Shown in pieces: positions 7,567 through 16,515 of a stretch of 41,601 bases of DNA. Made by a program: the position numbers and the translations under genes. Within the stretch, counting starts at the first letter, position 1. Every line of letters begins with the position of its first letter. The DNA lies in contig NZ_WTUZ01000034.1 of assembly GCF_009882985.1 (NCBI RefSeq), positions 1-41,601 on the forward strand. The letters are read 5' to 3'. The DNA comes from Paenibacillus silvestris. Its GTDB lineage: Bacteria > Bacillota > Bacilli > Paenibacillales > NBRC-103111. The notes under the pieces were generated by a model that saw only the letters and a program-made list of their open reading frames with translations, made no database searches and was not told the origin of the DNA.

Positions 7567-8922
7567 CTAACTGCCGCAAGCCCTGAACGCTGCCTCCAGC
7601 ACATCAAGGCCCTCAGCAAGCTGTTCATCAGTGATCACCAGCGGACTTAAGATACGAATTACATTTCCGTAAATGCCTGCGCTCATTACAATTACACCAT
7701 GCTGATGCGCCTCATGCAGAATCTGGGCCGTCAGCTCCTTATCCGGTGCTCGGCTCGCTTGATCTATCACGATCTCAATAGCACTCATAGCACCCAATGT
7801 GCGCACATCTCCGATAAAGCTGAGTTCCTGCTGCAGCCGTCCAAAACGCTCCGTGACCGCTGCACCGATCCGGACAGCTCTATCAACCAGTTGCTCGGCC
7901 TCCAGCATCTCAATGACTTGCAGAGCAGCAGAGCAGCCAAGCGGGCTGCCGCCATATGTCCCCCCAATTTCTCCAACGCCGGGGGCATCCATAATTTCAG
8001 CCCTGCCGGTCACAGCACTGATGGGGAGACCTGCTGCAATGGATTTGGACATTGTCATGAGATCCGGCACAACGCCGTGGTGCTCCATCGCAAACATTTT
8101 ACCCGTACGCCCGAAACCCGTCTGCACTTCATCAGCGATAAGCAATATTCCATATTTCTCGCAAATCGCTTTGACTCCTTGAATGAATCGCGTGGATGGG
8201 ATAACAAATCCCCCTTCGCCTTGAACCGGCTCCAGAATCACAGCAGCGACGTCCTCGCCCGGAACCTCAGACAAGAAAATATCATCAAACCTCTGCAAGA
8301 TGAAAGCATCCAGCTCATCCGCAGACATGCCACCAGGAGCACGGTAGTAGTAAGGATAAGGCATTTTATAGGTGTCAGGCGCAAAAGGACCGAAGCCATT
8401 TTTGTACGGTTTCACTTTACTCGTGAGCGACATCGCCATGTAGGTTCTTCCGTGAAAGCCGCGCTCAAAGGAAATAATCGCTTTGCGCCCCGTATATTTG
8501 CGGGCGATTTTCACGGCATTTTCAACCGCCTCTGCTCCGCTATTCAAAAAGAATGTTTTTTTCTCATGATCACCTGGCGTTATTTCGTTTAATTTCTCAG
8601 CAAGAGCCACATAGGGCTCATACATCATCACATGAAAGCATGGATGCAAATAGTTGTCCAGCTGCGCCTTCAGCGCTTCCACCACTTTGGGCGGACAATG
8701 GCCAACATTTAGAGAACCGATTGCACCAGCGAAATCGATAAATGTATTCCCGTCGACATCGGTAAGCAGGGCCCCCTCCCCTTTTGCCGCAAAGGTAGGT
8801 ACGGTATTGAACGGCCCCCGCGGAATGCTGGCCATGCGCCGCTTGAGCAGCTCCTGAGCCTGTGGCCCCGGCAGAGAGGTCTTCATGTCGATGTACTTCG
8901 TCCTTCTCTCCCTCACATCCAT
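7567..8922 (-). CDS. gabT: 4-aminobutyrate aminotransferase (class III, PLP)
   Basis: This 451-residue class III aminotransferase has NSGAEAVENAVK for phosphate binding, a PLP-contacting aspartate D264 in IADEVQTGFGRTG and the PLP lysine K293 in MSKSIAAGLP. The EPVQGEGGF motif is typical of GABA aminotransferases. It would convert 4-aminobutyrate to succinic semialdehyde, feeding the dehydrogenase encoded just downstream. It starts 3 bp after the upstream deacetylase-type gene, with GGAGG 9 bases before the ATG, so translation is probably coupled. A 5-aminovalerate specificity is possible on sequence alone. The beta-lysine context favours GABA. Confidence 0.88.
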   Translation of the reverse strand: MDVRERRTKYIDMKTSLPGPQAQELLKRRMASIPRGPFNTVPTFAAKGEGALLTDVDGNTFIDFAGAIGSLNVGHCPPKVVEALKAQLDNYLHPCFHVMMYEPYVALAEKLNEITPGDHEKKTFFLNSGAEAVENAVKIARKYTGRKAIISFERGFHGRTYMAMSLTSKVKPYKNGFGPFAPDTYKMPYPYYYRAPGGMSADELDAFILQRFDDIFLSEVPGEDVAAVILEPVQGEGGFVIPSTRFIQGVKAICEKYGILLIADEVQTGFGRTGKMFAMEHHGVVPDLMTMSKSIAAGLPISAVTGRAEIMDAPGVGEIGGTYGGSPLGCSAALQVIEMLEAEQLVDRAVRIGAAVTERFGRLQQELSFIGDVRTLGAMSAIEIVIDQASRAPDKELTAQILHEAHQHGVIVMSAGIYGNVIRILSPLVITDEQLAEGLDVLEAAFRACGS

Positions 8923-8925
8923 CCC

Positions 8926-10215
8926 CTATGCCTCCATTCTGTCAAAACCGCACCACGCAATCAAGGTTAGCGCGATAATCTCAGCTGCCACGAACACATC
9001 CTCCAGCACAATGTGCTCATTCGGGTAATGCGCCACTTGCGTAATCCCTGGGCCAAAAACAAGGCAAGGCGTATCGCCCAGCTGCGTTAACAAGCCGCCG
9101 TCTGTGCCCCAGGGCGATGCTTCGATGACAGGCTCATCTTGTTTTACCGCGCGAAATTGCTCCATAAGCACTTGCATCAAAGGGTGCTCGGGGTCAACGC
9201 TGCCCGGAACCCATTGCGCTCCGAACCATGTTAATTCAGGCGGATGCTCGGCAAACCAAGGATCTACATCCTTCAACTGCTCCAACCACCCTAGCATTTC
9301 CTCCTTGGCATCTTGCAGCTTCTCCTCAGGTGCAACGCCCATGCGCCCCTCGAGCTTTACCGTATCTGGCACAGAGGACGGCCAATTCCCGCCTTGAATG
9401 ACACCCAAATTAATGGGAATCGGAATGGGATTATTCGCGTACAGTGGATCTGTGATCCGGGAGTTCCTTTCCTTCTCAAGCGCTAGGATATGCTGAACGA
9501 CCTTGATGCTTTTCTCGATAGCGCTAACCCCTTCATACCTTGTTCCACCATGCGCCGAACGTCCCTTGACTTCAATGCGGAACCACATCGAGCCTTGCTG
9601 TTTGGGAAAAATACGGAAGTTCGTCGGTTCCGGAATCAGAGCTGCGTCAGCCCGGTAACCTCTTAGGATAGCTGCCAGCGTCCCCGCCCCGCCGCTTTCT
9701 TCTTCCACAACGCTTTGAAAGATAACGTCGCCTTTCAGCTTCAATCCGAGACCTTGAATAGCCCCCAGAGCAAGCAAAAGCGCTGTATTACCGCCTTTCA
9801 TATCCGTTGAGCCACGTCCATATAGCTTGCCGTCAACCACTTCACCGCTATAAGGATCGTACGCCCACTGATTCCGCTGACCCTCTGGTACTACATCCAC
9901 ATGACCGTTCAGCAGGATCGAACGTCCCCCACCTGTCCCCTTCCTCACTCCCACAACATTGGGACTACCTGCAAAGCGGCTCCGTGGTGAGCAAAAATAA
10001 GGATGACCTGCAAGCTCCTCTCCGTCCGGCTCCCACATATCCACATCCATTCTAAGACCCCGCAGCTGATCGGCAACAAGTAGTTGAACTTCCTTCTCGT
10101 TGCCTTGTGTGCTTGCAATTCGGACCATTTGCTGTAGCAGTGCGGTCCCTGCCTCACGATGAAGCGTGATCCACTCATGAATTCTTTCTCGCAGTTCAGC
10201 CTTCGGATTCGGCAA
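8926..10215 (-). CDS. yodQ: M20-family amidohydrolase YodQ, probable 4-acetamidobutyryl(-CoA) deacetylase
   Basis: This M20/ArgE-DapE metallohydrolase has about 429 residues. Zinc-site motifs are visible in order: LLNGHVDVVPEG, RGSTDMKGG and VVEEESGGAG (general base Glu). A dimerisation domain follows, and a late histidine motif lies near HYPNEH. A GTG at 10236 is possible, but GAGGAGGG stands 6 bases before a TTG at 10215, which is the better start. In B. subtilis yodQ lies in the kamA operon. The old biochemistry of beta-lysine breakdown in a Pseudomonas includes a 4-acetamidobutyryl-CoA deacetylase. This is the natural candidate here, by inference from context rather than from a signature. 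Confidence 0.82.
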   Translation of the reverse strand: MPNPKAELRERIHEWITLHREAGTALLQQMVRIASTQGNEKEVQLLVADQLRGLRMDVDMWEPDGEELAGHPYFCSPRSRFAGSPNVVGVRKGTGGGRSILLNGHVDVVPEGQRNQWAYDPYSGEVVDGKLYGRGSTDMKGGNTALLLALGAIQGLGLKLKGDVIFQSVVEEESGGAGTLAAILRGYRADAALIPEPTNFRIFPKQQGSMWFRIEVKGRSAHGGTRYEGVSAIEKSIKVVQHILALEKERNSRITDPLYANNPIPIPINLGVIQGGNWPSSVPDTVKLEGRMGVAPEEKLQDAKEEMLGWLEQLKDVDPWFAEHPPELTWFGAQWVPGSVDPEHPLMQVLMEQFRAVKQDEPVIEASPWGTDGGLLTQLGDTPCLVFGPGITQVAHYPNEHIVLEDVFVAAEIIALTLIAWCGFDRMEA

Positions 10216-10242
10216 AGGAATTCCCTCCTCTTTCACTTTCCA

Positions 10243-10905
10243 CTATGGAATGTAAGTAATATGCTCAGGAATGATCAAAGCCGCTTCGGTATGGCGGACG
10301 ACGTCATCGACGGTATAAGGAGTCATGATCTCCTTCAAAAGCAAGCCATGTTCCGTCACTTCCATCACGGCCATTTCCGTAATAATCAGCTTCACACAAG
10401 CCCTAGCGGTCAGCGGCAAATCGCAGTGCTTCTTCACTTTGGATTCACCCTGCCGATTGACATGGTTCATGAGGACGATGACTTTCTTCGCTTTTTGGGC
10501 AAGCTCCATCGCCCCGCCGATGCCGGCCACCCGCTTGCCAGGCACGATCCAATTCGCCAAATCACCGCGTTCGCTAACCTCCAGCGCCCCAAGGATCGTA
10601 ATATCAATGCAGCCCCTGCGAATCATGGCAAAAGCAATTGAGCTGTCGCAATAAGAGGCTCCACTCAGAATCGTGAGTGGATATCCACCTGCATTGCAGA
10701 GGAACGCATCTTCTTCCCCTGGTTTGGGGGCTCCGCCTGCGTACAAGATGCCATTTTCAGCATGAAAAATGATTTGAACACCCTCCGGCACATAGTCCGC
10801 AACCTGGGTTGGGATGCCAATTCCCAAATTGACGGCCATGCCGTTCTTTAATTCCTGAGCGGCTCGTTTCGCTATTCGGTCACGGTTTTCTTTTCCCATA
10901 CCCAT
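10243..10905 (-). CDS. yodR: 3-oxoacid CoA-transferase, subunit B (YodR)
   Basis: About 220 residues of the CoA-transferase family I beta subunit. The catalytic glutamate is in HAENGIL, with glycine-rich GIGIPTQVADY before it. It pairs with the alpha subunit encoded immediately upstream, the two genes overlapping by 34 bases. A TTG at 10911 is also in frame. The ATG at 10905 sits 8 to 10 bases from AGGAGTG and is preferred. Enzymes of this type move CoA from succinyl-CoA or acetyl-CoA to a 3-oxo acid. In this cluster the acceptor is probably 3-oxo-6-acetamidohexanoate. Confidence 0.87.
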   Translation of the reverse strand: MGMGKENRDRIAKRAAQELKNGMAVNLGIGIPTQVADYVPEGVQIIFHAENGILYAGGAPKPGEEDAFLCNAGGYPLTILSGASYCDSSIAFAMIRRGCIDITILGALEVSERGDLANWIVPGKRVAGIGGAMELAQKAKKVIVLMNHVNRQGESKVKKHCDLPLTARACVKLIITEMAVMEVTEHGLLLKEIMTPYTVDDVVRHTEAALIIPEHITYIP

Positions 10906-11582
10906 TGCCAATTCACTCCTTTGCTGAGGATGACCATGTCGACGAAAATGCCCGGTGTGACAATACTTTCGGGATCCAGCGCACCAAGCGGCACAATTTC
11001 GTCGACCTCGGCAATGGTGAATGTCCCGGCCATCGCCACGAGCGGATTGTAGTTTCGACCGCTTTTATCATAGACAAGATTGCCGAAAGGGTCCGCCTTC
11101 AAAGCATGCACAATCGCCACATCAGCCGTCAAAGCCGGCTCGACCAAATACGTCCGCTCGTCGATCGCTATTGTCTCCCTGCCTTCTCCCATCATCGTCC
11201 CGATGCCGACGTCCACCAAAATGCCTCCGAGGCCGACGCCGCCTGCCCGGATTTTCTCCGCCAGTGTGCCTTGCGGGTAAAAAACAACCTCCATAGAGCC
11301 GTCCTCCATCATTTGACCCGCGTTAGGATTGGAGCCGATATGGGAGGCAATCACCTTGCGCACCCGTCCAGCGGTCACTAAACGGCCAATCCCAATATGC
11401 GGAAACCCGGTGTCGTTGCCGATAATCGTTAGGTCTTTGACCCCTTTATCTAAAATGCCATCGATCAACGTCGGAGGTGTGCCGATACCGCCAAACCCGC
11501 CGTACATGAGCGTGCAGCCGTCGTTAATCGCATGAAGCGCCTCTTCCAAGCTCTTCACTTTGCTCAGCTCAGAACTCTCCAT
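10872..11582 (-). CDS. yodS: 3-oxoacid CoA-transferase, subunit A (YodS)
   Basis: A 236-residue CoA-transferase alpha subunit, recognised by the N-terminal GGFGGIGTPPTLIDGI loop and the GNDTGFP region. GGAGGTG lies 6 bases before the ATG at 11582, so the GTG at 11591 is less likely. The start overlaps the yodT stop by 14 bases and the end overlaps yodR, so the three genes should be translationally coupled. Together with YodR it would activate a beta-keto acid to its CoA thioester. B. subtilis carries the same yodT-S-R-Q order. Confidence 0.87.
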   Translation of the reverse strand: MESSELSKVKSLEEALHAINDGCTLMYGGFGGIGTPPTLIDGILDKGVKDLTIIGNDTGFPHIGIGRLVTAGRVRKVIASHIGSNPNAGQMMEDGSMEVVFYPQGTLAEKIRAGGVGLGGILVDVGIGTMMGEGRETIAIDERTYLVEPALTADVAIVHALKADPFGNLVYDKSGRNYNPLVAMAGTFTIAEVDEIVPLGALDPESIVTPGIFVDMVILSKGVNWQWVWEKKTVTE

Positions 11583-12936
11583 CCTTGCCACCTCCTGCCG
11601 ACTCTTGCGTCAACTCATCCATGACTTCGCGAATCGATGCCTCCAAAAGCTGGGCAAGCTGATCCATCTCCGCTTCCGTAATCACCAGAGGCGGCGCCAC
11701 AATAATGGCGTCCCCAGCTCCATCCACAGCGCCAGCTGCGGGATAAACGAGCAAGCCTTTATCAAAGGCTTTATCTATGATCCGGGACGTGATGCCCGCA
11801 GCAGGCGGGAACATCGTTTTATCATCCCGATTGCGAACGAATTCGAGAGCGAGGAGAAGGCCTCTCCCCCTGACATCGCCAATGATTTCGAGGTTATCCG
11901 CCATATGACGCAGCTTAGCCAGTAAATAAGCTCCCCTGCTTCGAGCTGATTGCGTGAGTTGATGCTTCAGGGCATAGTCCAGTACGGCCAGCGATATGGC
12001 GGCTGACTGCGGGTTGGCGCTGTACGTATGGCCGGCCATGATACTTTTGGAACCCTGCAAAATAGGTGCCATCACATGATCCTTCACCAGCGTAGCGGCC
12101 ATCGGTGTGTAGCCGGCGCTCAACCCTTTCCCGAGCGCTATCAGATCAGGCTCTACGCCTTCATGCTGCATCCCAAACATTTCCCCCGTCCGAGCGATAC
12201 CGGTCATCACCTCATCAGCGATAAACAAGATGTCATAGCGATCACAGATTTCCTTGATTTTCTTAAAATAGCCGGCAGGCGGCACAATCGCCCCTCCAGC
12301 AGCCCCAACAATGGGCTCTGCAATGAAAGCCGCAATATGTTCGGCGCCGATTCGTTTAATCGCCGTTTCCAAGTCGTCTGCGCACGCAAGCTTGCAAGAA
12401 GCTGCATTCATTTTGAACGGACAGCGGTAACAATAGGCGGGAGCAACGACTGGAAAATCCTCTAATAGCGGTATAAACCGCCTTCGTCTAAGGACGTGGC
12501 CAGACATCGAAAGCGCGCCCATGGTAATGCCGTGATAGCTCATCCGGCGTGATATCACCTTGTTCTTCCCGAAGCGGCCCTTCTCTTGCCAGTGCTGAAT
12601 GGCAATCTTCATCGCCGTTTCTGTCGCTTCGGAGCCGCTGTTCACGAAGAAGGCCCAATAGTCGCCTCCTGGCGCCAAATCGCTCAGCTTCTTCGCCAGT
12701 TTCTCTGCCGGCTCACTTGTGAACTGTGAACGGTATACGAAAGATACCTTGCTCGCTTGCTCCATCATCGCATCGATGATGTCCTGCACGCCGTGCCCGA
12801 TGCCGGCCGTCACTGCCCCTGACGATGCGTCCAGATAGGCCTTACCCTGCTCATCGTAGAGGAATACTCCTTTTCCATATTGAACCGTGGGATAAGGATG
12901 ATCCAACACCGGCTTAATTAAATGCTCCCGCTCCAT
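11569..12936 (-). CDS. yodT: class III aminotransferase YodT, probable (acetyl-)beta-lysine aminotransferase
   Basis: About 455 residues. Motifs include NSGSEATETAMK, HGITMGALSMSG, the PLP aspartate D241 in IADEVMTGIARTG and the PLP lysine K270 in LGKGLSAGY. A Cys set (C169, C172, C181, C185) in the middle is a feature of this subgroup. GTG and ATG codons lie upstream (12963 and 12960), but GGGGGGTG directly precedes the ATG at 12936. It follows yokU in the sigma-54 operon. Its likely reaction is removal of the 3-amino group of N6-acetyl-beta-lysine to give 3-oxo-6-acetamidohexanoate, inferred from neighbours. Confidence 0.85.
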   Translation of the reverse strand: MEREHLIKPVLDHPYPTVQYGKGVFLYDEQGKAYLDASSGAVTAGIGHGVQDIIDAMMEQASKVSFVYRSQFTSEPAEKLAKKLSDLAPGGDYWAFFVNSGSEATETAMKIAIQHWQEKGRFGKNKVISRRMSYHGITMGALSMSGHVLRRRRFIPLLEDFPVVAPAYCYRCPFKMNAASCKLACADDLETAIKRIGAEHIAAFIAEPIVGAAGGAIVPPAGYFKKIKEICDRYDILFIADEVMTGIARTGEMFGMQHEGVEPDLIALGKGLSAGYTPMAATLVKDHVMAPILQGSKSIMAGHTYSANPQSAAISLAVLDYALKHQLTQSARSRGAYLLAKLRHMADNLEIIGDVRGRGLLLALEFVRNRDDKTMFPPAAGITSRIIDKAFDKGLLVYPAAGAVDGAGDAIIVAPPLVITEAEMDQLAQLLEASIREVMDELTQESAGGGKDGEF

Positions 12937-12965
12937 AAGGCACCCCCCACTATCAGCCATCACTT

Positions 12966-13229
12966 TTATTTGAGGAACATATTCTTAACCCGGGGGGCTT
13001 TCAGCAGTTCGTCATAGTGAAAGGTGCTTCCGAGCGCAGAAACGTCATGCCAATACAGCATCTCTTCGATCTGCTGGGCCGTGCCTTCGAGCACGTACGT
13101 TCGGCAGTTCGCGCACTCAATTGCGGGCACGCTCAAAATCTGTACAGCCATCCTCCCGTCCGGCATGATCCAGTAGCAATCTTTTACCCCTTCACGGACA
13201 TCTTCCGTCTCGCACCACATGCACTGCAT
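12966..13229 (-). CDS. yokU: YokU family small zinc-finger protein
   Basis: An 87-residue protein with two CxxC pairs (CMWC with a further Cys nearby, and CANC), forming a YgiT-type zinc finger, then a helical tail. YokU-family genes repeatedly adjoin kamA in Bacilli, but the function is unknown. It is the first gene of the minus-strand operon. AAGGAGG stands 10 bases before the ATG, and a -24/-12 promoter lies about 60 bp upstream. YgiT-like fingers in toxin-antitoxin pairs have an extra DNA-binding domain that is missing here, so an antitoxin role is unlikely. Confidence 0.83.
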   Translation of the reverse strand: MQCMWCETEDVREGVKDCYWIMPDGRMAVQILSVPAIECANCRTYVLEGTAQQIEEMLYWHDVSALGSTFHYDELLKAPRVKNMFLK

Positions 13230-13287
13230 AAGCTCTCAGCCTCCTTCATGAGATTGGGTTTGCGCAGCAGCTGCTGCCTAATAACGA

Positions 13288-13303
13288 AGCAAAATCCATG
13301 CCA
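13288..13303 (-). promoter_or_regulatory. sigma-54 (-24/-12) promoter of the yokU-yodTSRQ-gabT operon
   Basis: Read on the minus strand, TGGCAT-GGATT-TTGCT (13303 to 13288) matches TGGCAC-N5-TTGCW. The nine bases GTTGGCATG around the -24 box are identical to the kamA promoter. The predicted start of transcription is about 45 bp before yokU. Upstream, TTGG/CCAA-rich sequence up to ablB could hold the activator site, but no clear palindrome was fixed. Confidence 0.87.
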
Positions 13304-13390
13304 ACTTTGGACCAACAGCGTAAACTTTTGGAAGGCTAATCTAACGCATCCAAGCATATAACCATGTTAAGAAGAAGGAGGGACTGCGAA

Positions 13391-14254
13391 ATGCCAAATG
13401 ATCTGCCAACATCCCACATGGAAGTTGAAGCCGGCAGCGATTATACGGTAAGCTTTTACCTCGATTTCATGAACAAAAGATTGCGGATAGACGACTATCA
13501 AGGCAATGTCCATGCCATCTACGAGCGTATAGCTGATGTAGCCAAGAGTTATGCGTTGACCAAAATTTTCATCAAATCACGCGAGCAGGATTGGCAATTT
13601 TTTTTGGGAAAAGGCTGCATGCTGGAGGGCATTTATAAAGGATATTTCCGTGGTATGGACGCTTACTGTATGGCGTTTTATTACGATCTGGAGCGGCGGA
13701 CCAGTGATTATTGGATGGAAGAGGATCAGATTTTGCACAAAGTGCTAGCGCTTTCCCGGAAGCCCGATCGGCCCGCTGTACCGGAACATTTGGATCTGCG
13801 TATAGCGTTGCCCAAAGATGCAGAGAAGCTGTCGCGATTGTACAGCCAGATTTTCCAAACGTACCCAACACCCATGAACGATCCTCAGTATGTTGCCAAA
13901 ACCATGCAGGAGGGGACGATTTATTATCTCGTCGAATCGCAAGATGAGCTCATCAGCGCTGCATCTGCTGAAATCAACACGATGTACGCCAATGCGGAAA
14001 TGACGGATTGCGCCACACTTCCAACCTTTCGCAACCAAGGGCTCATGAGGCTTCTGTTGCACGCTTTGGAGGATGAATTGGTCGCTCGCCAGATTACCTG
14101 CGCCTACTCGCTGTCCCGAGCACTTTCCTTTGGCATGAATGCTGTTTTCTATCAAATGGGCTATGCGTATTACGGCAGGTTGACGAAAAACTGCGATATC
14201 TACGATAAATATGAGGATATGAATTTATGGGCCAAAACCTTAACTCGGCCATGA
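13391..14254 (+). CDS. ablB: beta-lysine N-acetyltransferase AblB (YodP)
   Basis: A 287-residue GNAT-fold enzyme. The N-terminal half (YTVSFYLDFMNKRLRIDDY, then KIFIKSREQDW) is characteristic of AblB/YodP, and the acetyl-CoA-binding half lies near TLPTFRNQGLMRLLLHALE. AblB makes N6-acetyl-beta-lysine, an osmolyte in methanogens and some bacteria. In the pathway proposed here the acetyl group also protects the 6-amino group. An ATG at 13364 is in frame, but GGAGG stands 9 bases before the ATG at 13391. The gene is divergent from yokU and ends only 13 bp from the convergent rpoN stop. Its own promoter is unclear. Confidence 0.9.
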   Translation: MPNDLPTSHMEVEAGSDYTVSFYLDFMNKRLRIDDYQGNVHAIYERIADVAKSYALTKIFIKSREQDWQFFLGKGCMLEGIYKGYFRGMDAYCMAFYYDLERRTSDYWMEEDQILHKVLALSRKPDRPAVPEHLDLRIALPKDAEKLSRLYSQIFQTYPTPMNDPQYVAKTMQEGTIYYLVESQDELISAASAEINTMYANAEMTDCATLPTFRNQGLMRLLLHALEDELVARQITCAYSLSRALSFGMNAVFYQMGYAYYGRLTKNCDIYDKYEDMNLWAKTLTRP

Positions 14255-14267
14255 CCCTCTAGGTTAA

Positions 14268-15596
14268 CTATATGCGCTTCCTTCTCAGGGAAGAAGAAAT
14301 GCCTAGCTCCTCCCGATATTTCGTGACTGTACGGCGTGAAATCTGGATGCCCTCCTCTTGCAGCAGCACAGCCAGCTTAGGATCCGAGTACGGCTTAGCA
14401 GGGTTCTCGCTGCGAATCCATTCCTTTAATCTGGCTTTGACACGCTCGGAGGACGCCGTATCCCCACAATCTTGGGGCAAGCCTGATGGAAAAAAATGCT
14501 TGAGCTCGAAGATGCCCCATGGCGTCTGGGCATATTTGCCGGCCGTTGCACGGCTGACTGTTGATTCATGCATGCCGAGCTTACTCGCAATATGTTTCAA
14601 GTTCATCGGTTTGAGATAGGCCGTCCCCTTCCAAAAAAAATCGCTTTGTTCTTCTGCGATGGCCTGAGCTACACGAAAGATCGTCTTACGTCGCTGCTCC
14701 AAGCACCTTAAAAAGAACATCGCCGATTGCAACTTGCCGGTTAGAAAGCGAGCCGCTTCGTTCGTATCTTTTCCTTCCTTCACGAGTCGCTCATAATAGC
14801 CATTCATCGATAGCCGAGGCAGCGCTGCCTGATGAGTGAACACTACAAGCCTCTCGCCTGATTTTTCAATAACGACCTCCGGCATCAGATAGTGAATGGC
14901 TTCAATATGAAAAGCAGCCCCAGGCCTAGGATTCAACCCCTTGATGACGTCCACGGCTGCTTGAATTTCTTGCGGAGAAGCTTGTAAGCGCTGCGATAGC
15001 TTATGAATGCGAAAATCGGCAACATCCTTCAGATGATGGCGAATGAGTGTGGCGACTAGCGGGAAGCTCTCGGTCAAAGACTGTACCTGCAAAAGTAGGC
15101 ATTCCCGCAAATTTCTCGCCCCTACACCAGCAGGCTCAAAGCTTTGCAGAATCGTAAGTGCTTGCTCCACGAACTCACGCTCCACTTTCATTACATCTGA
15201 AATTTCACATATCGAAGGAACTAGATAGCCATTGCTATCCAAATTTCCGATCATAAAAATGACAATTCGGCGCACGCTTTGCGGCGCTTTTTTCATGAAA
15301 AATAACTGCTCCTTCAGATGTCTCTCCAGGGAGACTTCATTCGAAGCGGCATGATGCAGCGGATCAAAGGGAGCGTCGCCATCTCTCTTGCGGTTAGGTC
15401 GAGGAGGAACAGGACCACCTACCGATCGTTCGTTAGCAGCGGCATATTCCAATACCGGATTCTCGTTCATCTCCTGCTGAACAACCTCCAGCAACTCAGG
15501 TGTCGAGAGCTGCAGAATCGATATGGCTTTGCGCAGCTGCGGTGTGAGCCGCATTTTCGCCGATTGTTGTTGGAACATTCCGTATCCTGAGCGCAT
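14268..15596 (-). CDS. rpoN: RNA polymerase sigma-54 factor (SigL/RpoN)
   Basis: A 442-residue sigma-54. The Gln- and Leu-rich activator-response region is at the N terminus (FQQQSAKMRLTPQLRKAISI), then core-binding and HTH regions. The RpoN box (SRRTVTKYREELG) lies at the C terminus and recognises the -24 element. Three ATGs cluster at the start. AAAGGA abuts the first, so the one at 15596 has usable spacing. Its presence among a sigma-54 activator gene and two -24/-12 promoters makes a self-contained regulatory unit. Convergent ablB ends 13 bp away, with no terminator hairpin visible between. Confidence 0.96.
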   Translation of the reverse strand: MRSGYGMFQQQSAKMRLTPQLRKAISILQLSTPELLEVVQQEMNENPVLEYAAANERSVGGPVPPRPNRKRDGDAPFDPLHHAASNEVSLERHLKEQLFFMKKAPQSVRRIVIFMIGNLDSNGYLVPSICEISDVMKVEREFVEQALTILQSFEPAGVGARNLRECLLLQVQSLTESFPLVATLIRHHLKDVADFRIHKLSQRLQASPQEIQAAVDVIKGLNPRPGAAFHIEAIHYLMPEVVIEKSGERLVVFTHQAALPRLSMNGYYERLVKEGKDTNEAARFLTGKLQSAMFFLRCLEQRRKTIFRVAQAIAEEQSDFFWKGTAYLKPMNLKHIASKLGMHESTVSRATAGKYAQTPWGIFELKHFFPSGLPQDCGDTASSERVKARLKEWIRSENPAKPYSDPKLAVLLQEEGIQISRRTVTKYREELGISSSLRRKRI

Positions 15597-15797
15597 GAAC
15601 ATCATTCCTTTAGGTTGTTGCTATAGTGTATTCACGTCAGGACGAACGTTTGCCAATCCGTCTGTAAACAGCAAAAAAGCCCGCAAAAGAGCCCCTTACG
15701 CGCTTAAATCTAGTAAATTTTCATAGAATACGTATAGAAAAATAGAAATTGGACGAGTCTAGTAGCTATAACTCTATTAACTTTTTGAGGAGGAGCT

Positions 15798-16496
15798 ATG
15801 ATGTTTCTAAGAATTTTGTTTACGACTCTGACAATTCCTTTGTTAGTAAGCTTATGGCTTGCAGATAAAGCCTATTCCTATCCCAGCAGCGACGCGTTCA
15901 CGGACCTACCGCAATCTTACAGTCTTGTAGCAAATACCTCTGCCGTTGAGCCTGAAACCACCACCACCACTGCCACCGTACCGCCGACAACGCAGTATCA
16001 GGTTAACCGAGGAGACACCTTGTTCAAAATCGCACGTGATTTTGAAGTGGATGTGAACGACCTCATGACCGCTAATGGGATTGGTGATCCGCGCGGACTG
16101 ACCATTGGACAAACCCTGAAGATCCCTTCAGGCGGAACAGAAACGGCTGCCACGAACACACAGCCCAAAATCATTAAGAAAGTGATCAATACCACACTGA
16201 CAGCCTATACGGCGGGATTCGAATCAACCGGTAAAAAGGCCTCCCATCCTACGTACGGCATCACCTTCAGCGGGTTAAAAGCGAAAGAAGGACGGACGAT
16301 CGCCGTCGATCCAGCCGTCATTCCACTAGGCTCTACCGTATTCATTGAGGGGATCGGCATTCGCAAAGCGGAGGATATCGGCTCGGCGATTCGCGGTTCG
16401 AGAATTGATGTGTTCATGAACGATTTGAGTCAAGCGCAGGAATTCGGCGTGAAGAAGAATGTGAAAGTTTATTTGCTAAATCGGGAGAACATTTAG
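15798..16496 (+). CDS. secreted LysM and 3D-domain protein
   Basis: A 232-residue protein with an N-terminal hydrophobic segment (about 5-22) that looks like a signal peptide, a Thr-rich linker, one LysM peptidoglycan-binding repeat (YQVNRGDTLFKIARDF to LKIPS, about 66-112) and a C-terminal 3D domain (TLTAYTAG, AVDPAVIPLGS, AEDIGSAIRG, RIDVFM, about 133-230). The 3D domain is related to the MltA/YuiC/Rpf-like fold that cleaves glycan strands, and its conserved acidic residues are present. It probably acts in wall remodelling, perhaps in sporulation or germination. GAGGAGGAG precedes tandem ATGs at 15798 and 15801. Regulation is not clear. Confidence 0.88.
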   Translation: MMFLRILFTTLTIPLLVSLWLADKAYSYPSSDAFTDLPQSYSLVANTSAVEPETTTTTATVPPTTQYQVNRGDTLFKIARDFEVDVNDLMTANGIGDPRGLTIGQTLKIPSGGTETAATNTQPKIIKKVINTTLTAYTAGFESTGKKASHPTYGITFSGLKAKEGRTIAVDPAVIPLGSTVFIEGIGIRKAEDIGSAIRGSRIDVFMNDLSQAQEFGVKKNVKVYLLNRENI

Positions 16497-16515
16497 TGGT
16501 GTGAGCGGTGTGAGC

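Noticed and set aside
7699..8592. 297-codon open frame on the plus strand
   Set aside because: It lies wholly antisense to gabT, has no ribosome site and has a composition typical of a shadow frame. The minus-strand aminotransferase motifs are unambiguous.
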